From positions 1 through 64,000 of the forward strand of contig SHZU01000007.1 in the NCBI GenBank assembly GCA_009692115.1: 64,000 nt of DNA. The letters run 5' to 3'. Within the stretch, counting starts at the first letter, position 1. The number at the start of each line of letters is the position of its first letter. The notes under the pieces are model-generated. The model searched no databases, was not told the DNA's origin, and worked only from the letters and a program-made list of their open reading frames with translations. This stretch comes from Gemmatimonadota bacterium. GTDB lineage: Bacteria; Gemmatimonadota; Gemmatimonadetes; Gemmatimonadales; GWC2-71-9. Made by a program: the position numbers and the translations under genes. Positions 41,191-49,691 of this stretch are shown in pieces.

Positions 41191-42741
41191 ATGACTCGAA
41201 CTCTCAAAGCGATGCTCTTGATCGTCCTCGGCACCCCGGCCGTGATGGTCGAGCAGACCAGGCCAGGCGCCAAACCGCCGCCGGCGCTGATCGCGAGCTT
41301 CGATGGCCTCGGGGCCGGCTTCGTCGGTCCCCAAGGGATCTCGACCCAGCGGAACCCTTCTGACAACAGTCTGGCCGTCGGCCCTGATCACGTTATGCAG
41401 ATCATCAATACTCGGCTCGCGATCTTCACCAAAACCGGCACCCCCCTCTACGGGCCGGTCGAGACCAGGGCCCTCTTCCGACATTTCGGCGGCCCCTGCG
41501 AGACCCAGAACAATGGCGACGCGGTGGCTCGCTATGACCAACTCGCCGGCCGCTGGTTGATCGTTATGCCGATTTTTTCAAAGCACCTGCTCCGATCCGC
41601 CCCTCAACCCGGCTCAGCCGTACTGCTCGGCACTCAGGACTCGGCCCTCGGCACTCGAATGCCGAGCGCCGAGGGCCGAGTGCCGAGAACGAGCTTCGCG
41701 ATGTGCTATGCGATCAGTACCGGGACTGATCCGATGGGGCCTTACTATCGGTACGAGTTTCCGCGGGCGCTCTTTCCTGACTATCCGCGGCCGGCGGTCT
41801 GGCCGGACGGATACTATGTGCCGACCAGTACCGGCGACGAGGTGATCCAGAAACATGCCTGCGTGGTGGAACGGGCCAAGATGCTGGTCGGTGGCGACGC
41901 CAAAGAACAGTGCGTGATCATCGACGGGGTCAATTTCCTCAACAACGCCGATCTTGATGGCCAGGAACTTCCGCCGCCCGGAGCGCCGAATATCATGTTG
42001 GCGGCCGGCGGGGCCCAGTTAAACGAGATCATGGAGGACGACGGGGTCTACGCCTGGACTTTCCACGTCGACTGGGAGGACTCGACCAAAACAACAGTGA
42101 CCGGTCCCACCAAGATTCCGGTCGCCCGGTATCACTACCTCTGCGACGGCCAACTCACCGACTGCGTGCCGCAACCCGGGACCGACCGGCGGCTCGATGC
42201 CCAGGGTGATAAACTGATGGCCCGGGTGGTCTATCGCCGGATCGGCAAGCAGGAGTCGATCGTGGCCGTCCACTCGGTCAACACCCGGGCGGGTGGTGGC
42301 GGGGTCCGGTGGTACGAGTTTCGCCTGGACGAAGCCCGCAATGTGGGTCTCTATCAGCAAGGAACCTATGCGCCGGACCGGTTCTATCGCTGGATGGCGA
42401 GTCCGGCCATGGACCGAAAGGGCAACATCGGGATCGGATATTCGTTCGGCGGGACGCCCCACTTTGCCGGCCAGCGGTTTGCGGGGCGGATGGCCAATGA
42501 TCCAAAGGGGCGTCTGACTCTGCGAGAGACCGTGCTGGCGACCGGCCAAGCCGCGCAAACCACCACCATGCGATGGGAAGACTACACGCAGACGGCCATG
42601 GACCCGGCCGACGACTGCACGATATGGTACGTCGGCGACTACCTCAAGAGGGACAGCGCCAACTATTCGACGCGGATCGGTGCCTTCCGGATGCCGCAGT
42701 GCCAGGCCCCGGGCTTACGCGGGGGCCCGAGACAGCGGTAA
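41191..42741 (+). CDS. Exported protein of unknown function with a heptanucleotide-array insert
   Basis: 516 residues from the ATG at 41191; earlier codons run through the palindrome. N-terminal hydrophobic stretch MTRTLKAMLLIVLGTPAVMV looks like a signal. The mature protein has a beta-propeller-like flavour: SLAVGPDHVMQIINTRLAIF, AVARYDQLAGRWLIVMP, and near the end MRWEDYTQTAMDPADDCTIW. Cys are few and scattered. A 63-base repeat array encodes LGTQDSALGTRMPSAEGRVP at about residues 146-165 and is probably a surface loop. Family not recognised. Four bases separate it from the acylase gene, so the two likely form an operon. Confidence 0.7.
   Translation: MTRTLKAMLLIVLGTPAVMVEQTRPGAKPPPALIASFDGLGAGFVGPQGISTQRNPSDNSLAVGPDHVMQIINTRLAIFTKTGTPLYGPVETRALFRHFGGPCETQNNGDAVARYDQLAGRWLIVMPIFSKHLLRSAPQPGSAVLLGTQDSALGTRMPSAEGRVPRTSFAMCYAISTGTDPMGPYYRYEFPRALFPDYPRPAVWPDGYYVPTSTGDEVIQKHACVVERAKMLVGGDAKEQCVIIDGVNFLNNADLDGQELPPPGAPNIMLAAGGAQLNEIMEDDGVYAWTFHVDWEDSTKTTVTGPTKIPVARYHYLCDGQLTDCVPQPGTDRRLDAQGDKLMARVVYRRIGKQESIVAVHSVNTRAGGGGVRWYEFRLDEARNVGLYQQGTYAPDRFYRWMASPAMDRKGNIGIGYSFGGTPHFAGQRFAGRMANDPKGRLTLRETVLATGQAAQTTTMRWEDYTQTAMDPADDCTIWYVGDYLKRDSANYSTRIGAFRMPQCQAPGLRGGPRQR
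41626..41688. repeat. Palindromic heptanucleotide array, 9 units, inside a coding sequence
   Basis: Four CTCGGCN-type units, a central CTCGAAT, then four GCCGAGN units, so the two halves are inverted copies that can form a long hairpin. Total 63 bases, a multiple of 21, so the frame of the secreted-protein gene is kept. Confidence 0.8.
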
Positions 42742-42744
42742 CGT

Positions 42745-44925
42745 ATGGCGATGAAAACACGCTTGCTGTGCCTGGCCCTCCTCGTCGCCTGCTCCCCCGC
42801 CGCACCGGCGAATCCCGACCTGGGCCGGTGGGAGGCCCGCGCCAAGAACGTGACGATCATTCGGGATAACTGGGGGATTCCCCACGTCTACGGCAAGACC
42901 GATGCGGATGCGGTGTTCGGCCTGTTGTATGCCCAATCGGAAGACGACTTCAATCGGGTCGAAACCAACTACATCGTGGCGACGGGGCGGCTGGCCGAGG
43001 TGGCAGGCCCCTCCGCGCTATTCTCCGATCTTCGGATGCGGTTGTTCATCGACACGCTCGAGGTCAAGAAGGAATACGAGAAGAGCCCCGGGTGGCTCAA
43101 GGCCTTGATGGATGCCTTTGCCGACGGCATCAACTACTACCTCTACACCCACCCGGCGGTGAAGCCCAAGTTGCTGACCCGGTTTGAACCGTGGATGGCC
43201 CTGGCGTTCAGCGAAGGCAGTATCGGTGGCGACATCGAGAGCATTTCACTCCCCGGATTGGAAGCGTTCTATGGCGGGACGGCGCCGATGCCGGTTGCCG
43301 CCGTGGAGCCGGGGGAGGACCTCGAGCCGCGCGGGTCGAACGGCTTTGCGATCGCCCCGGCCAACAGCGCCACGGGTCATGCCCTGCTGATGATCAATCC
43401 CCACACCTCGTTCTATTTCCGGCCCGAAGTCCAGATGGTGAGCGAAGCGGGTCTCCACGCCTACGGCGCGGTTACCTGGGGCCAGTTCTTCATCTACCAG
43501 GGTTTCAACGAGCACAGCGGCTGGATGCACACCTCGAGCGCCGCCGACGTCATCGACGAATATGCTGAAACCGTGGTCCGGGGCGATAGAGCTACCGGCT
43601 ATCGGTACGGTACCGAGGTGCGCCCGTTTACCGAGAAGAAGATCCGGCTGGCATACCGGGACGGCGATTCCACCGCCGTGCGGGAGTTCACGGCCTATTT
43701 CAGTCACCACGGGCCGGTGATTCGGGAAGAAAGCGGAAAGTGGATCAGCGTCACGTTGATGGTCGAGCACGAAAAAGCGTTGGTGCAGTCGTTCCTCCGG
43801 ACCAAAGCCCGTGGGTATGACGAGTTCAAGACCGTCATGGAGCTCAAAACCAATTCCTCGAACAATACGGTGTTTGCCGATGGGGCGGGCACCATCGCCT
43901 ACTTCCACGGCAACTTCATGCCGAAGCGCGATCCCAAGTTCAACTGGGCCGGCGTGGTGGATGGCAGCGATCCCGCCACCGAGTGGCAGGGGCTCCACAC
44001 CTTCGACGAGATGATCCAGGTGCGGAATCCAGCCACCGGGTGGATTCAGAACTGCAACTCGACGCCGTTCACGGTCTCGGGTTCGGCCAGCCCCAGGCGA
44101 AAGGACTATCCGTCCTACATGGCGCCCGACGAGGAGAACGCCCGCGGCGTTCACGCGGTCCGGGTGCTGGAGAACCGGAAGGGCTTTACGGTCGAGTCGC
44201 TGATCGAGGCGGCGTACGATTCGTACCTTACCGGGTTCGAGCCGATCTTGCCGGGGTTGTTCAAGGCCTATGACCAGCTGGCGTCGTCGTCACCCCTCAA
44301 AGCCCAGCTCAAGGAGCCGATCGATTCCCTGCGGTCCTGGAATCTCCGGTTCTCAGTGGCCTCGGTGCCAACGGCGGTGGCGGTATATTGGGGGCAGGAA
44401 ATGGTCCGGGTGGCCCGGGCTGCCGACGACACGGAAGCTGGATCGGTGTTCGACTACATCGCGAAGAAAGCCTCGGCCGCCGCGCGTCTCGACGCGTTAG
44501 TCACGGCGGTGACGAAGCTGGAGGCGGACTTCGGCACCTGGAAGACCGGGTGGGGCGAGGTGAACCGGTTCCAGCGGGTATCGGGCGACATCGTGCAGCC
44601 GTTCAACGATTCGTTGCCCAGCTTGCCGGTGGGGTTCGCGTCGGCCCAGTGGGGGTCGTTGGCGTCGTTCGGCAGCCGGTTCTACGGAACCAAGAAGATG
44701 TACGGGACCAGCGGCAACAGTTTCGTCGCCGCCGTCGAGTTCGGGCCCCGGGTCCGGGCCAAGAGTGTCTTGGCCGGCGGAGTGAGTGGCGACCCCACGT
44801 CGCCCCATTTCTACGACCAGGCCAAGATGTACTCCCAAGGCCAATTCAAGGACGTTCTGTTCTACCGCGAAGACGTCGAGAAACACGCCGAGCGAACCTA
44901 TCAACCCGGATCCAAAACCAGGTAG
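42745..44925 (+). CDS. Penicillin acylase family N-terminal-nucleophile hydrolase, lipoprotein
   Basis: 726 residues. The N-terminus RLLCLALLVACSPAAPAN contains a lipobox (LVAC) for LspA processing. The alpha-chain region has ITIRD-like VTIIRDNWGIPHVYG and AQSEDDFNR; the Ntn nucleophile that would start the beta chain is Ser198 in EPRGSNGFAIAP. Later landmarks are NPHTSFYF and NNTVFADGAGTIAYFHGNF. The family includes penicillin, aculeacin and acyl-homoserine-lactone acylases, so amide substrates with an acyl side chain are likely. Immediate upstream partner is the secreted unknown protein. Confidence 0.9.
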   Translation: MAMKTRLLCLALLVACSPAAPANPDLGRWEARAKNVTIIRDNWGIPHVYGKTDADAVFGLLYAQSEDDFNRVETNYIVATGRLAEVAGPSALFSDLRMRLFIDTLEVKKEYEKSPGWLKALMDAFADGINYYLYTHPAVKPKLLTRFEPWMALAFSEGSIGGDIESISLPGLEAFYGGTAPMPVAAVEPGEDLEPRGSNGFAIAPANSATGHALLMINPHTSFYFRPEVQMVSEAGLHAYGAVTWGQFFIYQGFNEHSGWMHTSSAADVIDEYAETVVRGDRATGYRYGTEVRPFTEKKIRLAYRDGDSTAVREFTAYFSHHGPVIREESGKWISVTLMVEHEKALVQSFLRTKARGYDEFKTVMELKTNSSNNTVFADGAGTIAYFHGNFMPKRDPKFNWAGVVDGSDPATEWQGLHTFDEMIQVRNPATGWIQNCNSTPFTVSGSASPRRKDYPSYMAPDEENARGVHAVRVLENRKGFTVESLIEAAYDSYLTGFEPILPGLFKAYDQLASSSPLKAQLKEPIDSLRSWNLRFSVASVPTAVAVYWGQEMVRVARAADDTEAGSVFDYIAKKASAAARLDALVTAVTKLEADFGTWKTGWGEVNRFQRVSGDIVQPFNDSLPSLPVGFASAQWGSLASFGSRFYGTKKMYGTSGNSFVAAVEFGPRVRAKSVLAGGVSGDPTSPHFYDQAKMYSQGQFKDVLFYREDVEKHAERTYQPGSKTR

Positions 44926-44970
44926 AACGTTGCTCGACGTCCCACCGGCCCCGGAGCGGCTTCGTCCGAC

Positions 44971-45714
44971 TCAGAGGAGGTTGCCGGGCGCCAGCAACCC
45001 GGCCGGATCGAACTCCCGCTTGATGGCTCGGAGCATCCGCTGCTGGGTGCCACTGAATTGAAGCGGGAGCCACTTTGCCTTGACCTTGCCGATCCCATGC
45101 TCGGCGGCCACCGTGCCGCCTAACGTGATGACGTCGCGCGCCGCGCCCCGAGGATGTCCGCGCTCCAACGCCGCCCGGAGGGCCTCGTCGTCGACGATGC
45201 CGCCCCGCGCCAAATTGGCGACGATCGAGCCGGGCCGAAGCCGGGCCAATTCCACCGCCCCGACCAGGCCGTGGGTCTCGTCGGTCAGCGGGGTATGTAC
45301 CGTGACAATGTCGGCCACGTCGCAGAGGCTGCCTAACGTCGCTATTCGGCCCGCGCCCAGCGCCAGGAACCGCTCCTCGGACACATAGGGATCGTAGGCC
45401 AGAACCTTCATGCCGAACGCGCGGGCCCGCGTGGTGATTTCGCCCCCGATCCGGCCCAGCCCGACCACACCTTAGGTCCGGCCCTTGAGTTCGGCGCCGA
45501 GGAACTTGTCTCGCTCCCACCGCCCGGCCCGGAGCAAGGGTTCGGATATCTTGGTGGCGCTTCGCCCGACGATCGCGTCGTAGTCGCCGATCCGGGCCAG
45601 CAGGTCTTCAGCGGGAAGGGTGGGGAGTTCGTCGACGATGAAGTCGGAAACCCCCTGCAGGAGATCGGCGCCTTCGCGGTCGATCCCGTCGGTTACGAGA
45701 ATACGGAACGTCAT
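44971..45714 (-). pseudogene. Chimeric remnant: phosphoglycerate dehydrogenase-like 5' part joined to FAD-oxidase 3' end
   Basis: From 45714 the frame reads ILVTDGIDREGADLL and SATKISEPLLRAGR, as in SerA-type dehydrogenases, but jumps to RWERDKFLGAELKGRT, losing about 50 residues of the substrate domain. An in-frame TAA (45472-45474) follows, exactly where relatives have Leu in KGRTLGVVGLGRIGG; the downstream codons restore GVVGLGRIGG and the NAD-binding domain to ARGGIVDDEALRAAL. The sequence then changes to ITLGGTVAAEHGIGKVKAKW and EFDPAGLLAPGNLL, the C-terminal end of GlcD-type FAD-linked oxidases. So there are two deletions and one nonsense mutation. Confidence 0.85.
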
Positions 45715-45825
45715 CGGCGGAATCTAACGGGGGTTGGACTGGCCCCTTCCGCCGAATCGGCTGCGCCGTTAGCCTCAAGTTTCCGAACCCTCACCTGAGC
45801 GGTCGGTTCTGCCTTCGGAGGCTCT

Positions 45826-47253
45826 ATGAATGTCGTCCTTCTGTTCAGCACCGCCTTGCTGTTCGGCGCCGCTTCCACGACCACCGGGCAGGAACCGCCG
45901 TTCGATCTGGTCATTCGCGGAGGCCGGGTCATCGATCCCGAAACCCGGACCGACCGGATCGCCAACGTCGGGATTCGTGGCGCGACCGTGGTCATCGTCA
46001 CCGACGCGTCGATTACCGGCAAGCGGGTGATCGACGCCCGCGGCCGGATCGTCGCGCCCGGGTTCATCGACATCCTGAGCGGCGGATTCACACCCGAGGG
46101 CAGCCGCTACAAAGTGACCGACGGCGTCACCAGCATCCTCGGCATGCACGGCGGCCCGGTGAACATGACGGCGTGGTACGACAGCCTGGGCCGGGGCGGC
46201 ATGCTGGTCAACTACGGCACCACGGTCGGTCACGCGGCGCTCCGGGCGGCTGTCGGGATCACCGACCGGGAAAAAGCGGCCACCGACCTGCAACTCGCCG
46301 AAATGCTCAAACTCGCGCGCCAAGCCATCATGGAAGGCGCGGTCGGGATCGGATTCGGAGTCCAGTACACGCCGGGGGCCTCTGAAGAGGAAGTCCTCAC
46401 CCTCTTCCGGCTCGGCGCCGAGTTCGGGGTGCCGGCCCATTTGCACACCCGGTTCCTCGGTCCGCTGGCACCGGAAAACAGCGTCAAAGGTATTCAAGAG
46501 GTCATCGCCGACGCCGCCGCGACGGGGGTCTCCGCGCAGGTCGTTCACTTGAACTCGATCTCGGTGGTGCAGCGCGGGGTCGAGACCGCCCTCGAATTGA
46601 TTTCGGGGGCCCGGGCTCGGGGCATCGACGTCATGGCCGACGCATATCCGTGGGAGGCCGGCTCGACCGGGCTTGAATCCGCCGTGTTCGACCCGGGCTG
46701 GCAGCAGCGGATGACGATCACCTATTCCGACATCGAGTTGGTCAAGACCGGCGAACGGCTCACCGAGGCAACGTTCAAGCAGTACCGCGAGGACGGGAAG
46801 CCCGACGGCGTGGTCATTCACTTCGTCACCAAGGGGGCCAACGTCGCCGCGCTGACGCATCCGCTGGTGATGGTCGGCAGTGACGGCGGGATCCTGGACG
46901 GTCGCGGCCATCCGCGGGGCGCGGGTACCTATGCCAAGTTCCTCCGAGAGTACGTCCGGGAGGGGCGCCATCTCACGCTGATGGAAGCGATTCGGAAAAT
47001 GACCCTGATGCCGGCCGAGCGATTGGTGAAGGCGGCGCCGGTGATGCGCCGCAAGGGCCGGCTCTCGGCGGGCGCCGACGCCGACATCGTGGTGTTCGAT
47101 CTGGCCCGGGTCCGCGAGCGAGCCACCTACGCCAACCCGGCCCAGTACTCGGAAGGGTTCGACTACGTCGTGGTCAACGGCGTCGTGACTGTGGATGGTG
47201 GTAAGCTGGCGGATGGGGCCGCCGCAGGCCGACCGATTCGAGGCGCGCCTTGA
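45826..47253 (+). CDS. Amidohydrolase family protein, D-glutamate deacylase-like, lacking the HxH motif
   Basis: 475 residues with signal peptide MNVVLLFSTALLFGAASTTTGQ. The beta-sandwich strands FDLVIRGGRVIDPETRTDRI and the C-terminal GRLSAGADADIVVFDLARV are standard for the superfamily. The first metal motif, normally PGFIDxHxH, reads APGFIDILSGGFTP, with no His. AHLHTRF, VVHLNSIS and GSDGG remain. The YKVTDGVTSILGMHGG and MLVNYGTTVGHA wording suits the D-glutamate/D-aminoacylase branch. Catalysis might use a single metal site or be lost. Stands alone between two pseudogenes. Confidence 0.82.
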   Translation: MNVVLLFSTALLFGAASTTTGQEPPFDLVIRGGRVIDPETRTDRIANVGIRGATVVIVTDASITGKRVIDARGRIVAPGFIDILSGGFTPEGSRYKVTDGVTSILGMHGGPVNMTAWYDSLGRGGMLVNYGTTVGHAALRAAVGITDREKAATDLQLAEMLKLARQAIMEGAVGIGFGVQYTPGASEEEVLTLFRLGAEFGVPAHLHTRFLGPLAPENSVKGIQEVIADAAATGVSAQVVHLNSISVVQRGVETALELISGARARGIDVMADAYPWEAGSTGLESAVFDPGWQQRMTITYSDIELVKTGERLTEATFKQYREDGKPDGVVIHFVTKGANVAALTHPLVMVGSDGGILDGRGHPRGAGTYAKFLREYVREGRHLTLMEAIRKMTLMPAERLVKAAPVMRRKGRLSAGADADIVVFDLARVRERATYANPAQYSEGFDYVVVNGVVTVDGGKLADGAAAGRPIRGAP

Positions 47254-47277
47254 GCAACGCCGCCGGCTCGGCCCCGG

Positions 47278-48414
47278 TCAAAACCGGTCGGGCCGGGCGG
47301 CCTCCCAGCCGTGCGCCAGACTCCCGGTGACGCCGGACGCCAACAGCGACCCTGGTTCGATGGCCGGATAGATCTCACTGTAGTTGCGAATCTCGGTCGC
47401 CGTCACCCGCCGCATGATGTACCAGGGCTTGAGGTCCGACAGACGAGTAAATCCCGCCGTACCGAGAACCTCGAAGCAGCTTTTCACCGTCTCCTTGTGA
47501 TACCGGGCCACCGGGACCGGCTTGCCGCCCGACGCCTCGCGGAGCTGGTGGAAGCACTCGACCAGCCCAAGCAGGGTCGAGAATGTGGTGTGGGCCGGTG
47601 GGGAAATGACGTCTTTCCCCGGTTCGACGCCACGGATCTCGACGATCTCCGGCGTCAGCTTTTTCGCCAGGAGAATTCCTCCGGGTTGAACCGTCCCTGC
47701 TTGTCGCGGCAGCTGAAGTATCCGGTCCCGATCTGCCAGATCAGGTTACCACCAGGGCCGAGGTGGTAGGGGCTTAAGCCAACCTCGCCGGTGTTGAGAG
47801 CCAGTACCGCGTTCTTGCTCAGCGAGCCGTAGCTCATCGCCGAGACGCTGAAGACCGACGCGGAGTACGGCACCCGGCAGGCCGGCCCGCCCACCCACCA
47901 ACACCCGTTCGGACGTGTGGTCTGGCGTCGTGGGCATCAGCGAGTGGTTGATCCATTCGTAGCCGGCCGCGTAGACATCACGCTGGGTGCCGAACGGCAG
48001 GGTGTCGAGTTCACCCTTGGCCCGTTAGTACATCACCGAGTGATCGTTCCGGCTGAACGGTTTTCCGTCGTTGGTGGACTCGACGAAATACTGGTTGATC
48101 TCGGACCGGATCTTTTCGAGGAGAGCGCGGCCGTGGCCGATGACCGGAAAGTTCCGCCGGACCGCTTGGTGGGTCTGGGTCATGTCGATGACGCCGTGGA
48201 CAATCAGCGGGCCGATGACGACGAGGGACCACAACACGCCGGGCCAGAACACGGCAATGCCCACCACCACCAGGGTGACGAGCGCAATGCCCACGACAAG
48301 AGGAAGATGCCGGGGCCGGCACTGACGCGGAAGGTCAGCCGCGAAGGTCGAGCTCGGGTTCAAACCCGGCCCATCTCCACCAATTTGCTTGACAAAACCA
48401 GTACAAGCGTGCAA
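47278..48414 (-). pseudogene. FMN-binding glutamate synthase family protein, multiply disrupted
   Basis: Fragments in order on the minus strand: a membrane-anchored N-terminus with RRNFPVIGHGRALLEKIRSE and NQYFVESTNDGKPF; an in-frame TAA at 48025-48027 where YQRAKG would be expected (CAA to TAA); then LDTLPFGTQRDVYAAGYEW; a 4-base duplication around GTGGGTGGG near 47893 that shifts frame before GGPACRVPYSASVFSVSAMS; loss of about 12 residues at LALNTGEVGLSPYH; a second frame change near 47655; then TPEIVEIRGVEPGKDVISPP and, after a large deletion, YHKETVKSCFEVLG and the C-terminus. Each piece matches the glutamate synthase-like FMN proteins. Confidence 0.85.
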
Positions 48415-48426
48415 CGTACCTGTATG
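48389..48426 (+). promoter_or_regulatory. Possible promoter/operator of the DoxX-to-photolyase gene set
   Basis: TTGACA at 48389-48394 within GCTTGACAAAAC, followed by an AT-richer stretch with TGTATG at 48421 and again at 48448 (TGTATGTCA / TGTATGACA direct copies 27 bases apart). No good -10 at 17 bases. The CTTGACA word recurs in the divergent promoter at 53017-53100, so both may be targets of one regulator. It lies inside the 5' end of the broken glutamate synthase gene. Confidence 0.4.
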
Positions 48427-48486
48427 TCACATGGACAGCATGGCCGGTGTATGACAAACGGGTCAGGACCAACAAGGAGGTTAGGG

Positions 48487-48849
48487 ATGGAGTTCCTAGG
48501 AATCGGAAGCAGCGTGCTCATCGCGTTGGGGCTTCTCAATGTCTGGGTCTTGCGAGCCGGGAAGCCGACCGCATGGCGCGGCCAAAACGCCCAAACGCTC
48601 CGTGAGGAGTTCGCCACCTATGGACTGCCTCCGTGGTCGGTGACCGCGGTCGGGATCGCCAAAGTCACTTTGGCCATCCTGCTCTTGGCTGGGATCTGGT
48701 GGCCGACCGTTTCTCGGCCGGCGGCACTTGGGACCGCGGTCTTGATGCTCGGTGCCGTGTCGATGCATCTCAAAGTTCGCGATCCCATCAAGAAGTCGCT
48801 GCCCGCGTTGGCGTTGCTCGGCCTGTCTTGCCTTGTGGCCTTCCTGTGA
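48487..48849 (+). CDS. DoxX-like family membrane protein
   Basis: 120 residues from the ATG preceded by AAGGAGG (48474-48480). Four hydrophobic helices; VTAVGIAKVTLAILLLAGIWWP and LGTAVLMLGAVSMHLKVRDP (the latter 20 residues) fit the DoxX-like layout with the conserved G-x-x-K/E-L in helix two. Family members are small quinone- or thiol-redox-linked membrane proteins. First gene of a closely spaced set running to the photolyase, and therefore likely part of a light/ROS response. Confidence 0.75.
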   Translation: MEFLGIGSSVLIALGLLNVWVLRAGKPTAWRGQNAQTLREEFATYGLPPWSVTAVGIAKVTLAILLLAGIWWPTVSRPAALGTAVLMLGAVSMHLKVRDPIKKSLPALALLGLSCLVAFL

Positions 48850-48890
48850 CGGGCCCCGGCGTGACCAAACCATCTTCGGGAGTTCCCAAC

Positions 48891-49082
48891 ATGCAGCGAC
48901 GTAAGCTTCGAGTTCGTGCGGGGCTGGGCATCCTTGGGGCGGCGTTCGTCTCATTCCTGTTGTCCATCACGCTCTGGTTTACCGGCAGCCGCGAGCAAGG
49001 CGCTTTCGTCGGTCTGTGGGTGCCGTCGATTCTCTCCTTTGGCACCGTCGCTCTTCTGATGATCGGAGATCAACGTGAGTGA
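48891..49082 (+). CDS. Small membrane protein of unknown function
   Basis: 63 residues: a basic start (MQRRKLRVRAG) then two hydrophobic helices (LGILGAAFVSFLLSITLWF and LWVPSILSFGTVALLM). No recognised family. It starts 41 bases after the DoxX-like stop and overlaps the following 38-codon gene by eight bases, which supports translation of both. Confidence 0.6.
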   Translation: MQRRKLRVRAGLGILGAAFVSFLLSITLWFTGSREQGAFVGLWVPSILSFGTVALLMIGDQRE

Positions 49083-49191
49083 CCTCGCGCTGTTTGCCAT
49101 GGGCGTCGCGGTTTCGATTCCAGTGGGGGTCTGCATCGTCGGCCTGGTAATGGCGGCGATCAGGGACGGACGCGACAACGACCACTTGTAG
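49075..49191 (+). CDS. Tiny single-helix membrane protein
   Basis: 38 residues from a GTG that overlaps the preceding stop by eight bases: a short start (MSDLALFAMGVAVSI), one hydrophobic helix continuing through VCIVGLVMAAI, then a charged tail RDGRDNDHL. Overlap and position inside the set support a real gene, but length makes it uncertain. Unknown function. Confidence 0.5.
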   Translation: MSDLALFAMGVAVSIPVGVCIVGLVMAAIRDGRDNDHL

Positions 49192-49253
49192 GGGAAGCTC
49201 CGCGCCGGAGAACCGGATTCCTCTCCACCCGGCAAGCGAACCCTTTCGCTCAG

Positions 49254-49691
49254 ATGGCCCCATCCTCTGGTAACGCCTGGCTGCTGCTCGTCCACTGCGC
49301 GACGACGTTGTTCATGCTGGGTGTCATCTGGTTCGTGCAAATCGTTCACTACCCTTTGTTCCAGCACGTCGGCGACAGCGGATTCGTGGAATACGAGCGG
49401 CGGCACACCCGCCGGACCGGCTGGGTCGTTGCGCTGCCGATGGTCGCCGAGTTGGCGAGCGCCGTCGTCCTCGCCTGGCGGATGGGGGGCGTCCTTGCTT
49501 GGGGTGGGCTTTCCGTCTTGGGGCTGATCTGGGTGAGCACCGGCTTCTGGCAGGTACCCGCCCACCGACGGCTTGAGGGTGGGTTCGACGTCGCGACCCA
49601 CCGCAGGCTGGTACGGATGAACTGGGTCCGAACTGTGGCCTGGTCGGCCAGGGCCGTCCTCGCGTTAGCCCTGCTGGCCGGGGCACGCTGA
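49254..49691 (+). CDS. DUF1772-like integral membrane protein
   Basis: 145 residues with four hydrophobic helices. FVQIVHYPLFQHVGDSGF and EYERRHTRRTGWVVALPMV carry the V-H-Y-P-x-F and Y-E-x-x-H-x-x-R-T-G-x-x-V motifs of a DUF1772-like family; later GFWQVPAHRRLEGGFD has the conserved P-x-H-x-x-L-x-x-G-F. Members are often found beside CarH/LitR-type regulators and photolyases, as here. Function unknown. Confidence 0.7.
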   Translation: MAPSSGNAWLLLVHCATTLFMLGVIWFVQIVHYPLFQHVGDSGFVEYERRHTRRTGWVVALPMVAELASAVVLAWRMGGVLAWGGLSVLGLIWVSTGFWQVPAHRRLEGGFDVATHRRLVRMNWVRTVAWSARAVLALALLAGAR

